Origin: Verrucomicrobiota bacterium
Lineage (GTDB): Bacteria > Verrucomicrobiota > Verrucomicrobiia > Verrucomicrobiales > Verrucomicrobiaceae
Length of the DNA: 64,000 nucleotides
Reading direction: 5' to 3'
Assembly: GCA_025360015.1 (NCBI GenBank)
Contig: JANYCZ010000003.1
Coordinates: 1 to 64,000 of the forward strand
Below the pieces are notes generated by a model. The model was not told the origin of the DNA. It saw nothing but the letters and a program-made list of their open reading frames with translations, and made no database searches. Made by a program: the position numbers and the translations under genes. The stretch's first letter is position 1; each line of letters begins with the position of its first letter. Shown in pieces: positions 48,934-57,104 of the stretch.

Positions 48934-49920
48934 TCACTGTCCTTCTTCCTGCGGCTTTTGCACCAGTTGGACGGAGAGATCGCGTTCTTTGCCGTGGGTC
49001 CGCAGTTTGAGCTTCAGGGTGTCTCCGGCGGCACGGGCTTTCACGGTGGCGCTGAACTGCTGCTGGTCGGTCATGGCGTCACCGTTGACGCTGAGGATGA
49101 CGTCTCCGGCGCGAATGCCGGCCTTCAGCGCGGGCGAGCCTGCGATCACATCCGCCACGGCGAGCTCGAGATCATCGCTCATCACCGTGGCCACTCCGAG
49201 GTAGCCTCCAGCTCCGCTGCCCCAGGTTTTGATGACCTGGGATTTCTGCATCGCCTCCCAGGAGCGGAGAAAGGGGGCCATGGAGACATGGACGTTTTGG
49301 TCCCGTCCCTCCCAGATCTGGCTGTGGATGCCGATGACTTCGCCGTTGAAATTGAAGAGCGGGCCGCCCGAGTCGCCGCCCATCAGCACGCAGTCGCTGT
49401 GCAGGCTGTTGGCGGTTTGTTTGATGATCTTGCCCACGCGCAGCACGGGGCCGCGTGCCTTGTCAAAGCCGCCGGGGTGGCCGAGCGCGAAGCACCATTC
49501 TCCAGGCTGCGCCTTGGCCACGTCACGGCTCAGATTCACGAAGGGCCACGGTTTGCCGCGGTCTTTCAGCCGGGCCAGCGCGGCATCAGTCGTTTTGTCC
49601 AGGCCCAGGGATTTGGCCGTGGTGATGGTGCCGTCTTCCAAAATGACCCGCATTTCCTTGCCAGGACCATTGGGAACGTGGGCAGCGGTCAGCAGCAGCC
49701 CGTCTGCGGAGATGATGACGCCGCTGGCTGTGCCATCTCCGCTCTGGATGGCCACCAGCGCAGGGCGCACCTTGGGCAGGAGATTCTGCACGTCGTGCTG
49801 CACGCGCAGCAGCGTGGCGATGTCCGTTTTGGCACCCTTGGCCTCCGTCTGGCGATCAGCCGCCTGCACCTGCTCAGCGAGCAGGATCAAGGTGGAAAAA
49901 AGCAGGAAAGAAGCGCGCAT
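48934..49920 (-). CDS. S1C-type serine protease with PDZ domain
   Basis: 328 residues with a Sec signal (RASFLLFSTLILLAEQVQAA). The triad is intact: His in LLLTAAHVPNG, Asp in KTTDAALARL, Ser in GGDSGGPLFN. A PDZ domain forms the C terminus (LAVADVIAGSPALKAGIRAGDVILSVNGD). DegP/HtrA-like periplasmic quality-control or signalling protease. The dead paralogue follows downstream, so the two probably act as a pair. Confidence 0.9.
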   Translation of the reverse strand: MRASFLLFSTLILLAEQVQAADRQTEAKGAKTDIATLLRVQHDVQNLLPKVRPALVAIQSGDGTASGVIISADGLLLTAAHVPNGPGKEMRVILEDGTITTAKSLGLDKTTDAALARLKDRGKPWPFVNLSRDVAKAQPGEWCFALGHPGGFDKARGPVLRVGKIIKQTANSLHSDCVLMGGDSGGPLFNFNGEVIGIHSQIWEGRDQNVHVSMAPFLRSWEAMQKSQVIKTWGSGAGGYLGVATVMSDDLELAVADVIAGSPALKAGIRAGDVILSVNGDAMTDQQQFSATVKARAAGDTLKLKLRTHGKERDLSVQLVQKPQEEGQ

Positions 49921-49997
49921 GAGGATGGCTGGCGAGATACCAACGGTCCGAGCCTTCGAAAAGTGTCAGCCAAGAGTGTTCAATTCAAGCGGTTCTG

Positions 49998-50801
49998 TCA
50001 ATCTTCCAACGGCTGCCACAGCCGCTCGGCCGTAGGCAACAAGGCAGACGAGCCGGATGGAACCAGCGCGATGACGAGGTCCACCGGGATGATCACGCCG
50101 TCCAGATCGCGGCGGAAGTTCCGTGCGTGGGCGTCAGTCACCAGCACGCCGTCGCGCTGCCGGTACCAGGTGACGCCATGCACCTCGGGATTGATGATGT
50201 GGGCGTCGTCCACCCGCGCAAAGCCATGGGCGGCGAAAAACGCCTCCGCATCCTCCAGGGTGGCTGGCACGTTTTCATCCTCCGGGATAAACGGCTGCTC
50301 CACCGCCATCTGCGGCTCGCGGTCGGAGCCGGTGACTTTACCCAGATAGTGGGTTCGCATCCCAAAGACATCCGTCATCACCGCCCAGCGCCGTAGGTAT
50401 TCCGAAGGCAGCGCCGCGCGCATCATGAGGCGGGTTTTGTTCTGGAAGGTGCGCGCGTCCAGCAGCTTCGTCTCGTCCATGATCCGGCCGTAGAAGCCGG
50501 GCAGGGTGTGCTTGAGGACGGTTTCTGACTGGTCAGGAATGAAAACCGTATGTTCTCCGCCGACAAAGGAAGGTGGATAGCCGGGAAGCCCGACTTCAAG
50601 TTCTTCCAAAAGACGGCTCAGCTCACTCGCACGGGCGGCGGGGATGAGCTTGCCCGATTGGCAGCCAAAATGGAGCGAATGGCCTGCTCCCGCGAGACGC
50701 GCGGCTGATTGGAGCAGATCGCAAACAACTTTTTTGGATCCGTGATGATGACCGCTTTGGGTTTCATGTTCGTAAGTTAGCATGAGTTCGAGGGCCGTCA
50801 T
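49998..50801 (-). CDS. Kinase-like protein (polyvalent-protein kinase type)
   Basis: 267 residues from ATG 50801 (other ATG at 50783). Pattern: EHTVFIPDQSETVLKHTLPGFYG near the N terminus, then EYLRRWAVMTDVFGM, IPEDENVPATLEDAEAFFAAHGFARV, and DAHARNFRRDLDGVIIPVDLV, where DAHARN and PVDL take the places of catalytic and metal-binding loops. This is the form of the Ser/Thr/Tyr kinase domain known from phage polyvalent proteins. The gene stands between the protease genes and lpdA with no phage context. Whether it is active is open. Confidence 0.65.
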   Translation of the reverse strand: MTALELMLTYEHETQSGHHHGSKKVVCDLLQSAARLAGAGHSLHFGCQSGKLIPAARASELSRLLEELEVGLPGYPPSFVGGEHTVFIPDQSETVLKHTLPGFYGRIMDETKLLDARTFQNKTRLMMRAALPSEYLRRWAVMTDVFGMRTHYLGKVTGSDREPQMAVEQPFIPEDENVPATLEDAEAFFAAHGFARVDDAHIINPEVHGVTWYRQRDGVLVTDAHARNFRRDLDGVIIPVDLVIALVPSGSSALLPTAERLWQPLED

Positions 50802-50898
50802 CTGAAAAGGTCCCGCCCCGGGAAGGCTGATTCCCCGGTTGAACATCCCCCCGCCCTGCGCTTCTCTCGGGCGTCTTACCCCCAATCACACACTTTTC

Positions 50899-52275
50899 AT
50901 GAACTACGACCTCATCGTTATCGGCGGCGGGCCTGCGGGCTACGTCGGAGCCATCCGCGCAGCGCAACTTGGTAAAAAAGTGGCCTGCGTCGAAAACGAC
51001 CGCGCCGGGGGCACCTGCCTGAACTGGGGCTGCATTCCCACCAAGGCCCTGCTGCGCAACGCCGAGCTGTATCACACGATCACCCACCGCGCCGAAGAGT
51101 TCGGCCTCAAGATCGGCAGCGTCGAGTACGACTGGTCCAAAGTCATCGGCCGCAGCCGTGGCGTGAGCGACAAGCTCAACAAGGGCATCGAGTTCCTCTT
51201 CAAAAAGAACAAGGTGGACTACCTCAAAGGCACCGCCAGCATCCCTGCCGCAGGAAAGGTCGAAGTGACCGCCGCCGACGGCAAAAAGGAAACCTACGAG
51301 GCCGCCAACATCCTCATCGCCACCGGTGCTAAAACCCGCCCGATGCCTGGATTCCCCTTCAACGGCAAGACCGTCATCGGCAGCAAGGAAGCCATGATGC
51401 TGGAAAAGCAGCCGAAGAGCATCATCGTCATCGGTGCCGGTGCCATCGGCATTGAGTTCGCTTATTTCTTCAACGCCTACGGCACCAAGGTGACCGTCGT
51501 TGAAATGCTGCCCGACGTGCTCCCAGTGGAAGACACGGAAGTCAGCAAGCTCCTGGAAAAGAGCCTGACCAAGTCCGGCATCCGCATCCTCACCAACACC
51601 AAAGTCACCGGCACCTCCGAAGACGGCAATGGCGTGAAGATCACCGTCGAAGGCGCTGCCAATGAAACCCTTGAGGCAGACGTCTGCCTCGTCGCCATCG
51701 GCGTGGCCCCCGTGCTGCCCGGCGGCATTGAGATCAAGCTCACCGATCGCGGCTGGCTGCAGACCGACGACCGTTACCAGACCTCCGTCAAAGGCGTCTA
51801 CGCTGCCGGCGACATCATCGGGCCACCCTGGCTCGCCCACGTGGCCAGCTACGAGGCTGTGCAGTGCGTGGAAGGTCTCTTCACCAAGACCAAGCCCAAG
51901 AAAGTCGGCGTCTTCCCCGGCTGCACTTACTGCCATCCGCAGGTGGCCAGCATCGGCCTCACCGAGCGTGCGGCGAAGGAAAAGGGCCTCAAGTTCAAGA
52001 TCGGCAAGTTCCCTTACGTCGCCAGCGGCAAGGCTCTCGCCGCCGCCGAGTCCGAAGGCTTCGTCAAGATCCTCTACGGCGAACCGCACGGTGAAATCAT
52101 CGGCGCGCACATCATCGGCAGCGAAAGCACCGAGATGATCGCCGAGATCGGCCTCGCCATGAATCTCGAAGCCACCTGGGACGAAATCGAAGCCACCATC
52201 CACGCCCATCCGACCCTGTCCGAGATGGTCAAGGAGGCGACCGAAGTCGCCAAGGGGCATCCGATTCACGTGTGA
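50899..52275 (+). CDS. lpdA: Dihydrolipoyl dehydrogenase
   Basis: 458 residues from ATG 50899. FAD site at the N terminus (DLIVIGGGPAGYVGAIRAA), redox disulfide GGTCLNWGCIPTKALL, NAD site VIGAGAIGIEFAYF, and C-terminal HAHPTLSEMVKEA with the catalytic His. It reoxidises lipoamide in 2-oxoacid dehydrogenase or glycine cleavage complexes. The other subunits are not in the window. An in-frame ATG at 50839 exists but precedes no homologous residues. Confidence 0.96.
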   Translation: MNYDLIVIGGGPAGYVGAIRAAQLGKKVACVENDRAGGTCLNWGCIPTKALLRNAELYHTITHRAEEFGLKIGSVEYDWSKVIGRSRGVSDKLNKGIEFLFKKNKVDYLKGTASIPAAGKVEVTAADGKKETYEAANILIATGAKTRPMPGFPFNGKTVIGSKEAMMLEKQPKSIIVIGAGAIGIEFAYFFNAYGTKVTVVEMLPDVLPVEDTEVSKLLEKSLTKSGIRILTNTKVTGTSEDGNGVKITVEGAANETLEADVCLVAIGVAPVLPGGIEIKLTDRGWLQTDDRYQTSVKGVYAAGDIIGPPWLAHVASYEAVQCVEGLFTKTKPKKVGVFPGCTYCHPQVASIGLTERAAKEKGLKFKIGKFPYVASGKALAAAESEGFVKILYGEPHGEIIGAHIIGSESTEMIAEIGLAMNLEATWDEIEATIHAHPTLSEMVKEATEVAKGHPIHV

Positions 52276-52655
52276 TGAAGCATTTTGTTTTGCTGTTGCT
52301 GGTATTTGTTGAGCTGGCGTGTTCGTACACGCCAGCTCCTACCCGCAAGTCGGTTTATGGTGATCCAGGGCCAAACACCATAGCCGTAACCGTTGGTTGG
52401 GGTTTCTACTTCCGAGGCACTTATCATTTACCAGCAGGAACCAAAGTTGGATTGCTGCTCGATATTGCCAAAGTTTTGCCGTCTGCCAGAGGATTTCGAG
52501 ACGGTGTGGTAGGCCACCCTGTCCCATGCAGTGTACGGTCAGCGAGCAAAAAATACGAAGCCGATGCGGAGGTCGACCAGATGAATAAGCCGGTGTTCCG
52601 CGACCGGGTGCTGCACGATGGCGATGAGCTGGCATTCATTGTGCTCAATTTCTGA
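52275..52655 (+). CDS. Small lipoprotein of unknown function
   Basis: 126 residues. The start at ATG 52275 overlaps the lpdA stop by one base (TGATG). A lipoprotein signal is present (KHFVLLLLVFVELACS, lipobox LAC), followed by a basic beta-rich part (TIAVTVGWGFYFRGTYHLPAGTKVGLLLDI). No family is recognised. Translation is probably coupled with lpdA, although there is no functional link. Confidence 0.65.
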   Translation: MKHFVLLLLVFVELACSYTPAPTRKSVYGDPGPNTIAVTVGWGFYFRGTYHLPAGTKVGLLLDIAKVLPSARGFRDGVVGHPVPCSVRSASKKYEADAEVDQMNKPVFRDRVLHDGDELAFIVLNF

Positions 52656-52676
52656 ATGGTGGATTGTCTCCCAAGG

Positions 52677-52793
52677 TCAACGGCCTTGCATCATGCTGCC
52701 TTCGAAGGTGATCGGGATTCCGCCCAATTCAGAGCGAACCTCCGACGGGATTCGTCCATCGTCATAGGCAGTTAGATCTGGGTTCCCGGCAAG
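52677..52793 (-). pseudogene. Possible 3' fragment of a protein-coding gene
   Basis: A 38-codon open stretch without its own start (LAGNPDLTAYDDGRIPSEVR and ELGGIPITFEGSMMQGR, ending in TGA at 52679-52677) reads like the C terminus of a real protein. A stop codon directly upstream closes it. It may be a gene remnant in the 172 bp between the lipoprotein and the amidohydrolase genes. Chance cannot be excluded. Confidence 0.3.
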
Positions 52794-52826
52794 TCAGCGC
52801 CCGGCATCACGTATAACTATCACCGC

Positions 52827-53798
52827 ATGAATCGCCGCCAGTTCCTCCACGCCGCTTCCTCCTCTGCTGCGACCCTCGCCGCTTCCTCCTGCACCACGAC
52901 GACCCGCAGGGCAGATGCGCTGATCATCGACACGCATCAGCATCTCTGGGGCCGTGGGTTCGTCACTCCACCCTGGGTCAAAACAGCGCCGGAGGTACTG
53001 CGGCACGATTTCCTCACCCCAGAGTATGTCGAGGCGATCCACGGGTTGAAGGTGAAGGCGATCTACATGGAGGTCGATGTGGCTCCGAGCGATCACGTCA
53101 AGGAAGCCGATGCCATCGTGGCGCAATGCCGCGCCCGCAACACCCCGACCGTCGCCGCCACCATCGGCGGACGGCCAGCGGCACCGGATTTCGAAAGCTA
53201 CGTGCTGCGCTATTCGGGCAACGGCATTGTCAAAGGTCTGCGCCAGGTGCTGCATGGCCCCTCCACGCCCGCTGGCTACTGCCTGCGCCCGGATTTCGTG
53301 CGCGGCGTGCAGACGCTTGGCAGGCATGGCCTCAACTTCGAACTCACCATGCGACCCACGGAACTGCACGATGCCGTGAAGCTCATCCAGCAGTGCCCGG
53401 AGACGCATTTCGTCCTCGACCACTGCGGTAACGGCGACCCGAAGGCCTTCAATCCCAAACTCGGTCCCGGCTTGAAACGCAGCTGCACGGCCGATGGCTG
53501 GAAACGTGGTATCGACGCCGTCGCCGCGCAGCCCGGAGTGATGTGCAAGATCAGCGGCATCGTCGCCTTCGTGCCGCCGGGCGAGTGGCGTGCCGAAGAC
53601 CTCGCGCCGGTGGTTAACCATTGCCTGGATGCCTTTGGTCCTGATCGTGTCTTCTTCGGCGGCGACTGGCCAGTCTGCTTGCTCGGCAGCCGAGTCCGTG
53701 GCTGGGTGGAGGCCTTGGATCAGATTGTGGCATCACGCTCTTTCGAAGATCAGCGCAAACTGTGGTCGAAAAACGCGATTAAGTTTTACCATTTGTAA
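52827..53798 (+). CDS. Amidohydrolase-2 family lipoprotein, Tat-type
   Basis: 323 residues. The signal combines twin arginines (NRRQFLHAASSSAATLAASSC) and a lipobox (ASSC), so it is probably a Tat-exported lipoprotein. The TIM-barrel amidohydrolase follows: IDTHQHLWG (HxH motif), FVLDHCGNGDP (metal His) and VFFGGDWPV (catalytic Asp). Closest in form to L-fuconolactonase and related lactone hydrolases. Together with the PVC-type dehydrogenases and SMP-30 protein it fits extracytoplasmic sugar breakdown. Confidence 0.88.
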   Translation: MNRRQFLHAASSSAATLAASSCTTTTRRADALIIDTHQHLWGRGFVTPPWVKTAPEVLRHDFLTPEYVEAIHGLKVKAIYMEVDVAPSDHVKEADAIVAQCRARNTPTVAATIGGRPAAPDFESYVLRYSGNGIVKGLRQVLHGPSTPAGYCLRPDFVRGVQTLGRHGLNFELTMRPTELHDAVKLIQQCPETHFVLDHCGNGDPKAFNPKLGPGLKRSCTADGWKRGIDAVAAQPGVMCKISGIVAFVPPGEWRAEDLAPVVNHCLDAFGPDRVFFGGDWPVCLLGSRVRGWVEALDQIVASRSFEDQRKLWSKNAIKFYHL

Positions 53799-53846
53799 CC
53801 GAATGCCCGGCACTCCTTAGTTTCAAGGCGACGCCCATGCACACCA

Positions 53847-53989
53847 GTAGGATGAGTGTGGCGACAGCCCGCCCGTCTGTGAGCGTATGGCAAACACTGT
53901 GGCGTACGGACACGCTCATGGTCGGGCGGTTTGGCGAAGGGAGCTGTGGAGCGTGGGTGAGATTGGCACGCCAAACACACCCAACCTAC
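53847..53989. repeat. Family B 143-bp element, copy 2
   Basis: Reverse-complement relative of the element at 23206-23348, with the same length. Ends are GTAGGATGAGTGTGGCGAC and CACGCCAAACACACCCAACCTAC. Only the middle (about 53885-53920) differs between copies. It lies between the amidohydrolase gene and the end of the ABC transporter operon and fills that intergenic gap. Confidence 0.85.
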
Positions 53990-54000
53990 GGCCAGAAACT

Positions 54001-55137
54001 TTAGTCCAGCGTCTGCCGGTAGCGAAACACCCCGATGAACAGGGCCACGAGGGCAAACAGCGCGATCTGCCAGAGCTGCAATGAAATGTCGGCAAAGGTG
54101 TTTCCTTTGAGCAGCACCCCGCGCACGATGCGCAAGAAGTGCGTGAGAGGCAGCACTTCGCCGATGGTCTGTGCCCACTGCGGCATGCCGCGAAAGGGAA
54201 ACATAAAGCCGGAGAGCAGCAGCGAGGGCAGGAAGAAAAAGAACGAACCCTGCACGGCCTGGAGCTGATTGGTGGCCAGCGTCGAGAAGGTGATGCCGAC
54301 CGCGAGATTCGCGGCGATGAAGACGAACGCGGCGACAAACAGCAGCCCGAGACTCCCGATCATCGGCACATGAAAGAGGAAATGCGCAGCCAGTAAAATC
54401 AGCGTGATCTGGATGTAGCCGACGAACATGTACGGGATGATCTTCCCCAGCAGCACTTCAAACGGGCGCGTCGGCATCGAGAGCAGATTTTCCATCGTCC
54501 CGCGCTCGCGTTCTCGCGTGATGGCGAGCGCAGTGATCATGACCATCGTCATCGTGAGCACCACGCCCATGAGGCCGGGGACGATGTTGTACTGCGTGAT
54601 GGCTTCCGGATTGTACAGCGCATGAATGCGCAGGTCGATGGGGGCCTCGTTTTGCGCGAGGTAAGCAAGGGGGCCTTTGAAATCGTTTTGCAGCGCCGTG
54701 GTCAGCAGGGGGCGCATGATGTTGATGGCATTGCTTGTCGCCGCGGGGTCGGTGGCATCCGCTTCGATCAGCAGCGTAGGTTTGTCACCACGCAGGAGGT
54801 CGCGTGAAAAATCCTGCGGGATGGTGACGACGAACTGCACTTCGCCATGCTCCAGCACTTCACGTGCCTCGTCCTCGCTGTGCACCTGCCGCACAAATTC
54901 GTAGTAGCCGCTGTTGCGGATGGCGCTGAGCAGCGTGCGCGCCTGTGGCCCCTGATCATTCATGAGCACGGCGGCAGGCAGGTGCTTGGGGTCGGAGTTG
55001 ATGGCAAAACCGAACAGCAGGAGCTGCAGCAGCGGAATGCCGACCATCATGCCAAAGGTCACGCGATCACGCCGCATCTGGATAAACTCCTTGATGATGA
55101 TCGCCAGAAAGCGGGTGATGGAGAAGTAGCGGTTCAT
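54001..55137 (-). CDS. ABC-2 type transporter permease
   Basis: 378 residues. One N-terminal helix (ITRFLAIIIKEFIQMRRDRVTFGMMVGIPLLQLLLFGFAIN), a periplasmic domain (about 45-170) and five C-terminal helices (IVPGLMGVVLTMTMVMITALAITRERERGTMENLLSMPTRPFEVLLGKIIPY, with the ABC-2 signature). It is the membrane part of an exporter of the YhhJ/YbhS type. It overlaps the ATPase gene by 4 bp (ATGA) and is the last gene of the operon. Confidence 0.94.
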   Translation of the reverse strand: MNRYFSITRFLAIIIKEFIQMRRDRVTFGMMVGIPLLQLLLFGFAINSDPKHLPAAVLMNDQGPQARTLLSAIRNSGYYEFVRQVHSEDEAREVLEHGEVQFVVTIPQDFSRDLLRGDKPTLLIEADATDPAATSNAINIMRPLLTTALQNDFKGPLAYLAQNEAPIDLRIHALYNPEAITQYNIVPGLMGVVLTMTMVMITALAITRERERGTMENLLSMPTRPFEVLLGKIIPYMFVGYIQITLILLAAHFLFHVPMIGSLGLLFVAAFVFIAANLAVGITFSTLATNQLQAVQGSFFFFLPSLLLSGFMFPFRGMPQWAQTIGEVLPLTHFLRIVRGVLLKGNTFADISLQLWQIALFALVALFIGVFRYRQTLD

Positions 55138-56060
55138 GCGGCGGCGAAGTTGTCCTTCGATTGATCCATCAGGTGAATGAACACATCTTCAAGCCCTGGG
55201 CTTATGAGCGTCCATTCATAATCCTTGCGGTAGGGCGCAATCGCTTGCTTCAGGGCCGCTGCATCGCCACCACTGACATGCAGCGAGGAGCCAAACGCCA
55301 CGGCTTGATGCACACCCGGCTTCCCACGCAACTCGCCAGCGAGCTTCAGCAAATCGTCGCCTTTCACAGACCAGGTGGTGAGATGCGCGCTTTCAATCAC
55401 CTCCTTCACGGTGCCGTGGGTGAGCAGATCGCCATAGGCGAGGTAGGCGATCCGATGGCAGCGCTCAGCCTCATCCATGTAGTGCGTGGTGATGAGAAAC
55501 GTGAGCCCTTCGGCGGCTAGCTGGTGGATCTGCTCCCAGAAATCACGCCGCGCCTTCGGGTCAACACCTGCAGTCGGTTCATCCAGCAGCAGCAGTTTGG
55601 GCTCATGAATCAAACAGGCCGCCAGCGCGAGCCGCTGCTTCCAGCCGCCGGACAACTGCCCCGCCAGTTGCTGCTCACGTCCGGAAAGGCCCAGCCGCTT
55701 GATGGAGGCGTTCACCGCCTCCTCACGATTTTTGACGCCATACATGCGCGCCACGAAGTCTAGATTTTCGCGAATGCTCAGGTCTTCATAGAAGCTGAAG
55801 CGCTGCGTCATGTAGCCGACCTGTTTTTTGATCTCCTCACTCTGCTTGATGACGTCAAGGCCGAGACAGGTGCCGCTGCCCTCATCCGACTTGAGCAGGC
55901 CGCACAGCATGCGGATGAAGGTGGTCTTGCCGCTGCCATTGGGGCCGAGGAAGCCGTAGATTTCGCCCTTGCGTACCTGCAGGTCGATCTTGTTCACGAC
56001 GGTGCGCGTGCCGAAGTGCTTCGTCATGCCTTTCACGTCGATGGCCGGTTCTTCGCTCAT
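55134..56060 (-). CDS. ABC transporter ATP-binding protein
   Basis: 308 residues. Walker A GPNGSGKTT (about 35-43), Q-loop MTQRFSF, signature LSGGWKQRLALA, Walker B LLLLDEPTAGVDPKARRDFW and the switch His in LITTHYMDEAERC. The C-terminal extension of about 85 residues is typical of drug or polysaccharide exporters. It forms an operon with the HlyD-like protein upstream and the ABC-2 permease downstream. Confidence 0.95.
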   Translation of the reverse strand: MSEEPAIDVKGMTKHFGTRTVVNKIDLQVRKGEIYGFLGPNGSGKTTFIRMLCGLLKSDEGSGTCLGLDVIKQSEEIKKQVGYMTQRFSFYEDLSIRENLDFVARMYGVKNREEAVNASIKRLGLSGREQQLAGQLSGGWKQRLALAACLIHEPKLLLLDEPTAGVDPKARRDFWEQIHQLAAEGLTFLITTHYMDEAERCHRIAYLAYGDLLTHGTVKEVIESAHLTTWSVKGDDLLKLAGELRGKPGVHQAVAFGSSLHVSGGDAAALKQAIAPYRKDYEWTLISPGLEDVFIHLMDQSKDNFAAA

Positions 56061-56062
56061 CT

Positions 56063-57022
56063 TCAGGGCGCGAATTCGACATCCACTGGTTGCCCTGGGT
56101 GCAGTTTTGCCGTCACCGCATCGTCAAAGCGCAGCTCGATCATGAACACCAGCTTGCTGCGGTTCTCCTGGCTGTAGATCACTGGCGGGGTGTATTCCGC
56201 CTGCGGCGCAATAAAGCTGACCTTGCCGTTCAAAGCCTCGGCAACGCCATCAACGCGGACCTTCAAGACATCGCCCACCTTCAAAGTCGAGAGACGCGTT
56301 TGCGGCACAAAGGTGCGCACTTTGATGTTGGCCGGCGGCAGCAGCGAAACGACGGGATGGCCCGCCTCCACCAACTCGCCCGCCCGGTACAGTGTGTCAT
56401 TCACCACCGCAGCTTGCTGCGCGCGCTGTTGCTTTTGATCGAGATCCCAAGCCGCCTTGGTCAGCATCGCCTCCCGTGCTTTCATATCACCTTCCAGAGC
56501 CGCCACCGCATCTTCGCGCATGCCCAGCCCGGCTGTTTTGAGCTCTGCCTCCAGTTGCTCCACACGTTTGTGGTTTTGCACGTTCGCGCTGCGCGCCTGG
56601 TCCGTGCTGTCCACCGCCACCGCGCCGGATTTCGTCAGTTCAAGCTGCCGCGTCAGCTCGATCTCTGAAAGTGCCGCCACCTCACGCGCCTGCTTCAACT
56701 GGGCCTGCAACGCCTCCATCTCCGAAGGGCGCTTGCCCTTCTGCGAATCCTCCAGCGTGTTCTTTGCCTGCTGCAGCCGGTGGCTTGCCTCATCGCGCGC
56801 CGCCGTCTCAGCCACGTCTTCCAGCGCAAACAGCACGTCTCCTTCCTTCACCTGTGCGCCTCGCTGGACATTCAGCTTTGTCAGCTTGCCTGCGAGCGGT
56901 GAGGAGACATACACGAACTCGCCCTCCACATAGCCTTGCAGCAGGTTGGATGGCGGACGTTTGCAACCAAGCAATCCGAAGATCAGCACCATGGCACCGA
57001 TGGAATGGAACAACTGCTTCAT
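56063..57022 (-). CDS. HlyD-like periplasmic adaptor lipoprotein
   Basis: 319 residues. A lipoprotein signal (LFHSIGAMVLIFGLLGC). The biotinyl-lipoyl-like half-motifs (GYVEGEFVYVSSPLAGKLTKLNVQRGAQVKEGDVLFALED and the C-terminal VSFIAPQAEYTPPVIYSQENRSKLVF) flank a long coiled coil (about 85-195). It forms the periplasmic part of a tripartite exporter; the outer-membrane channel is not in the window. First gene of the ABC operon, with 2 bp to the ATPase gene. Confidence 0.92.
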   Translation of the reverse strand: MKQLFHSIGAMVLIFGLLGCKRPPSNLLQGYVEGEFVYVSSPLAGKLTKLNVQRGAQVKEGDVLFALEDVAETAARDEASHRLQQAKNTLEDSQKGKRPSEMEALQAQLKQAREVAALSEIELTRQLELTKSGAVAVDSTDQARSANVQNHKRVEQLEAELKTAGLGMREDAVAALEGDMKAREAMLTKAAWDLDQKQQRAQQAAVVNDTLYRAGELVEAGHPVVSLLPPANIKVRTFVPQTRLSTLKVGDVLKVRVDGVAEALNGKVSFIAPQAEYTPPVIYSQENRSKLVFMIELRFDDAVTAKLHPGQPVDVEFAP

Positions 57023-57104
57023 GTGAGGGAAACCGTACAGCGGTTACCCTGTTACGAGCAGGTTGCAAGGTGCAGACGCCCTTGTTTGAACTTCTGATGC
57101 AAGC

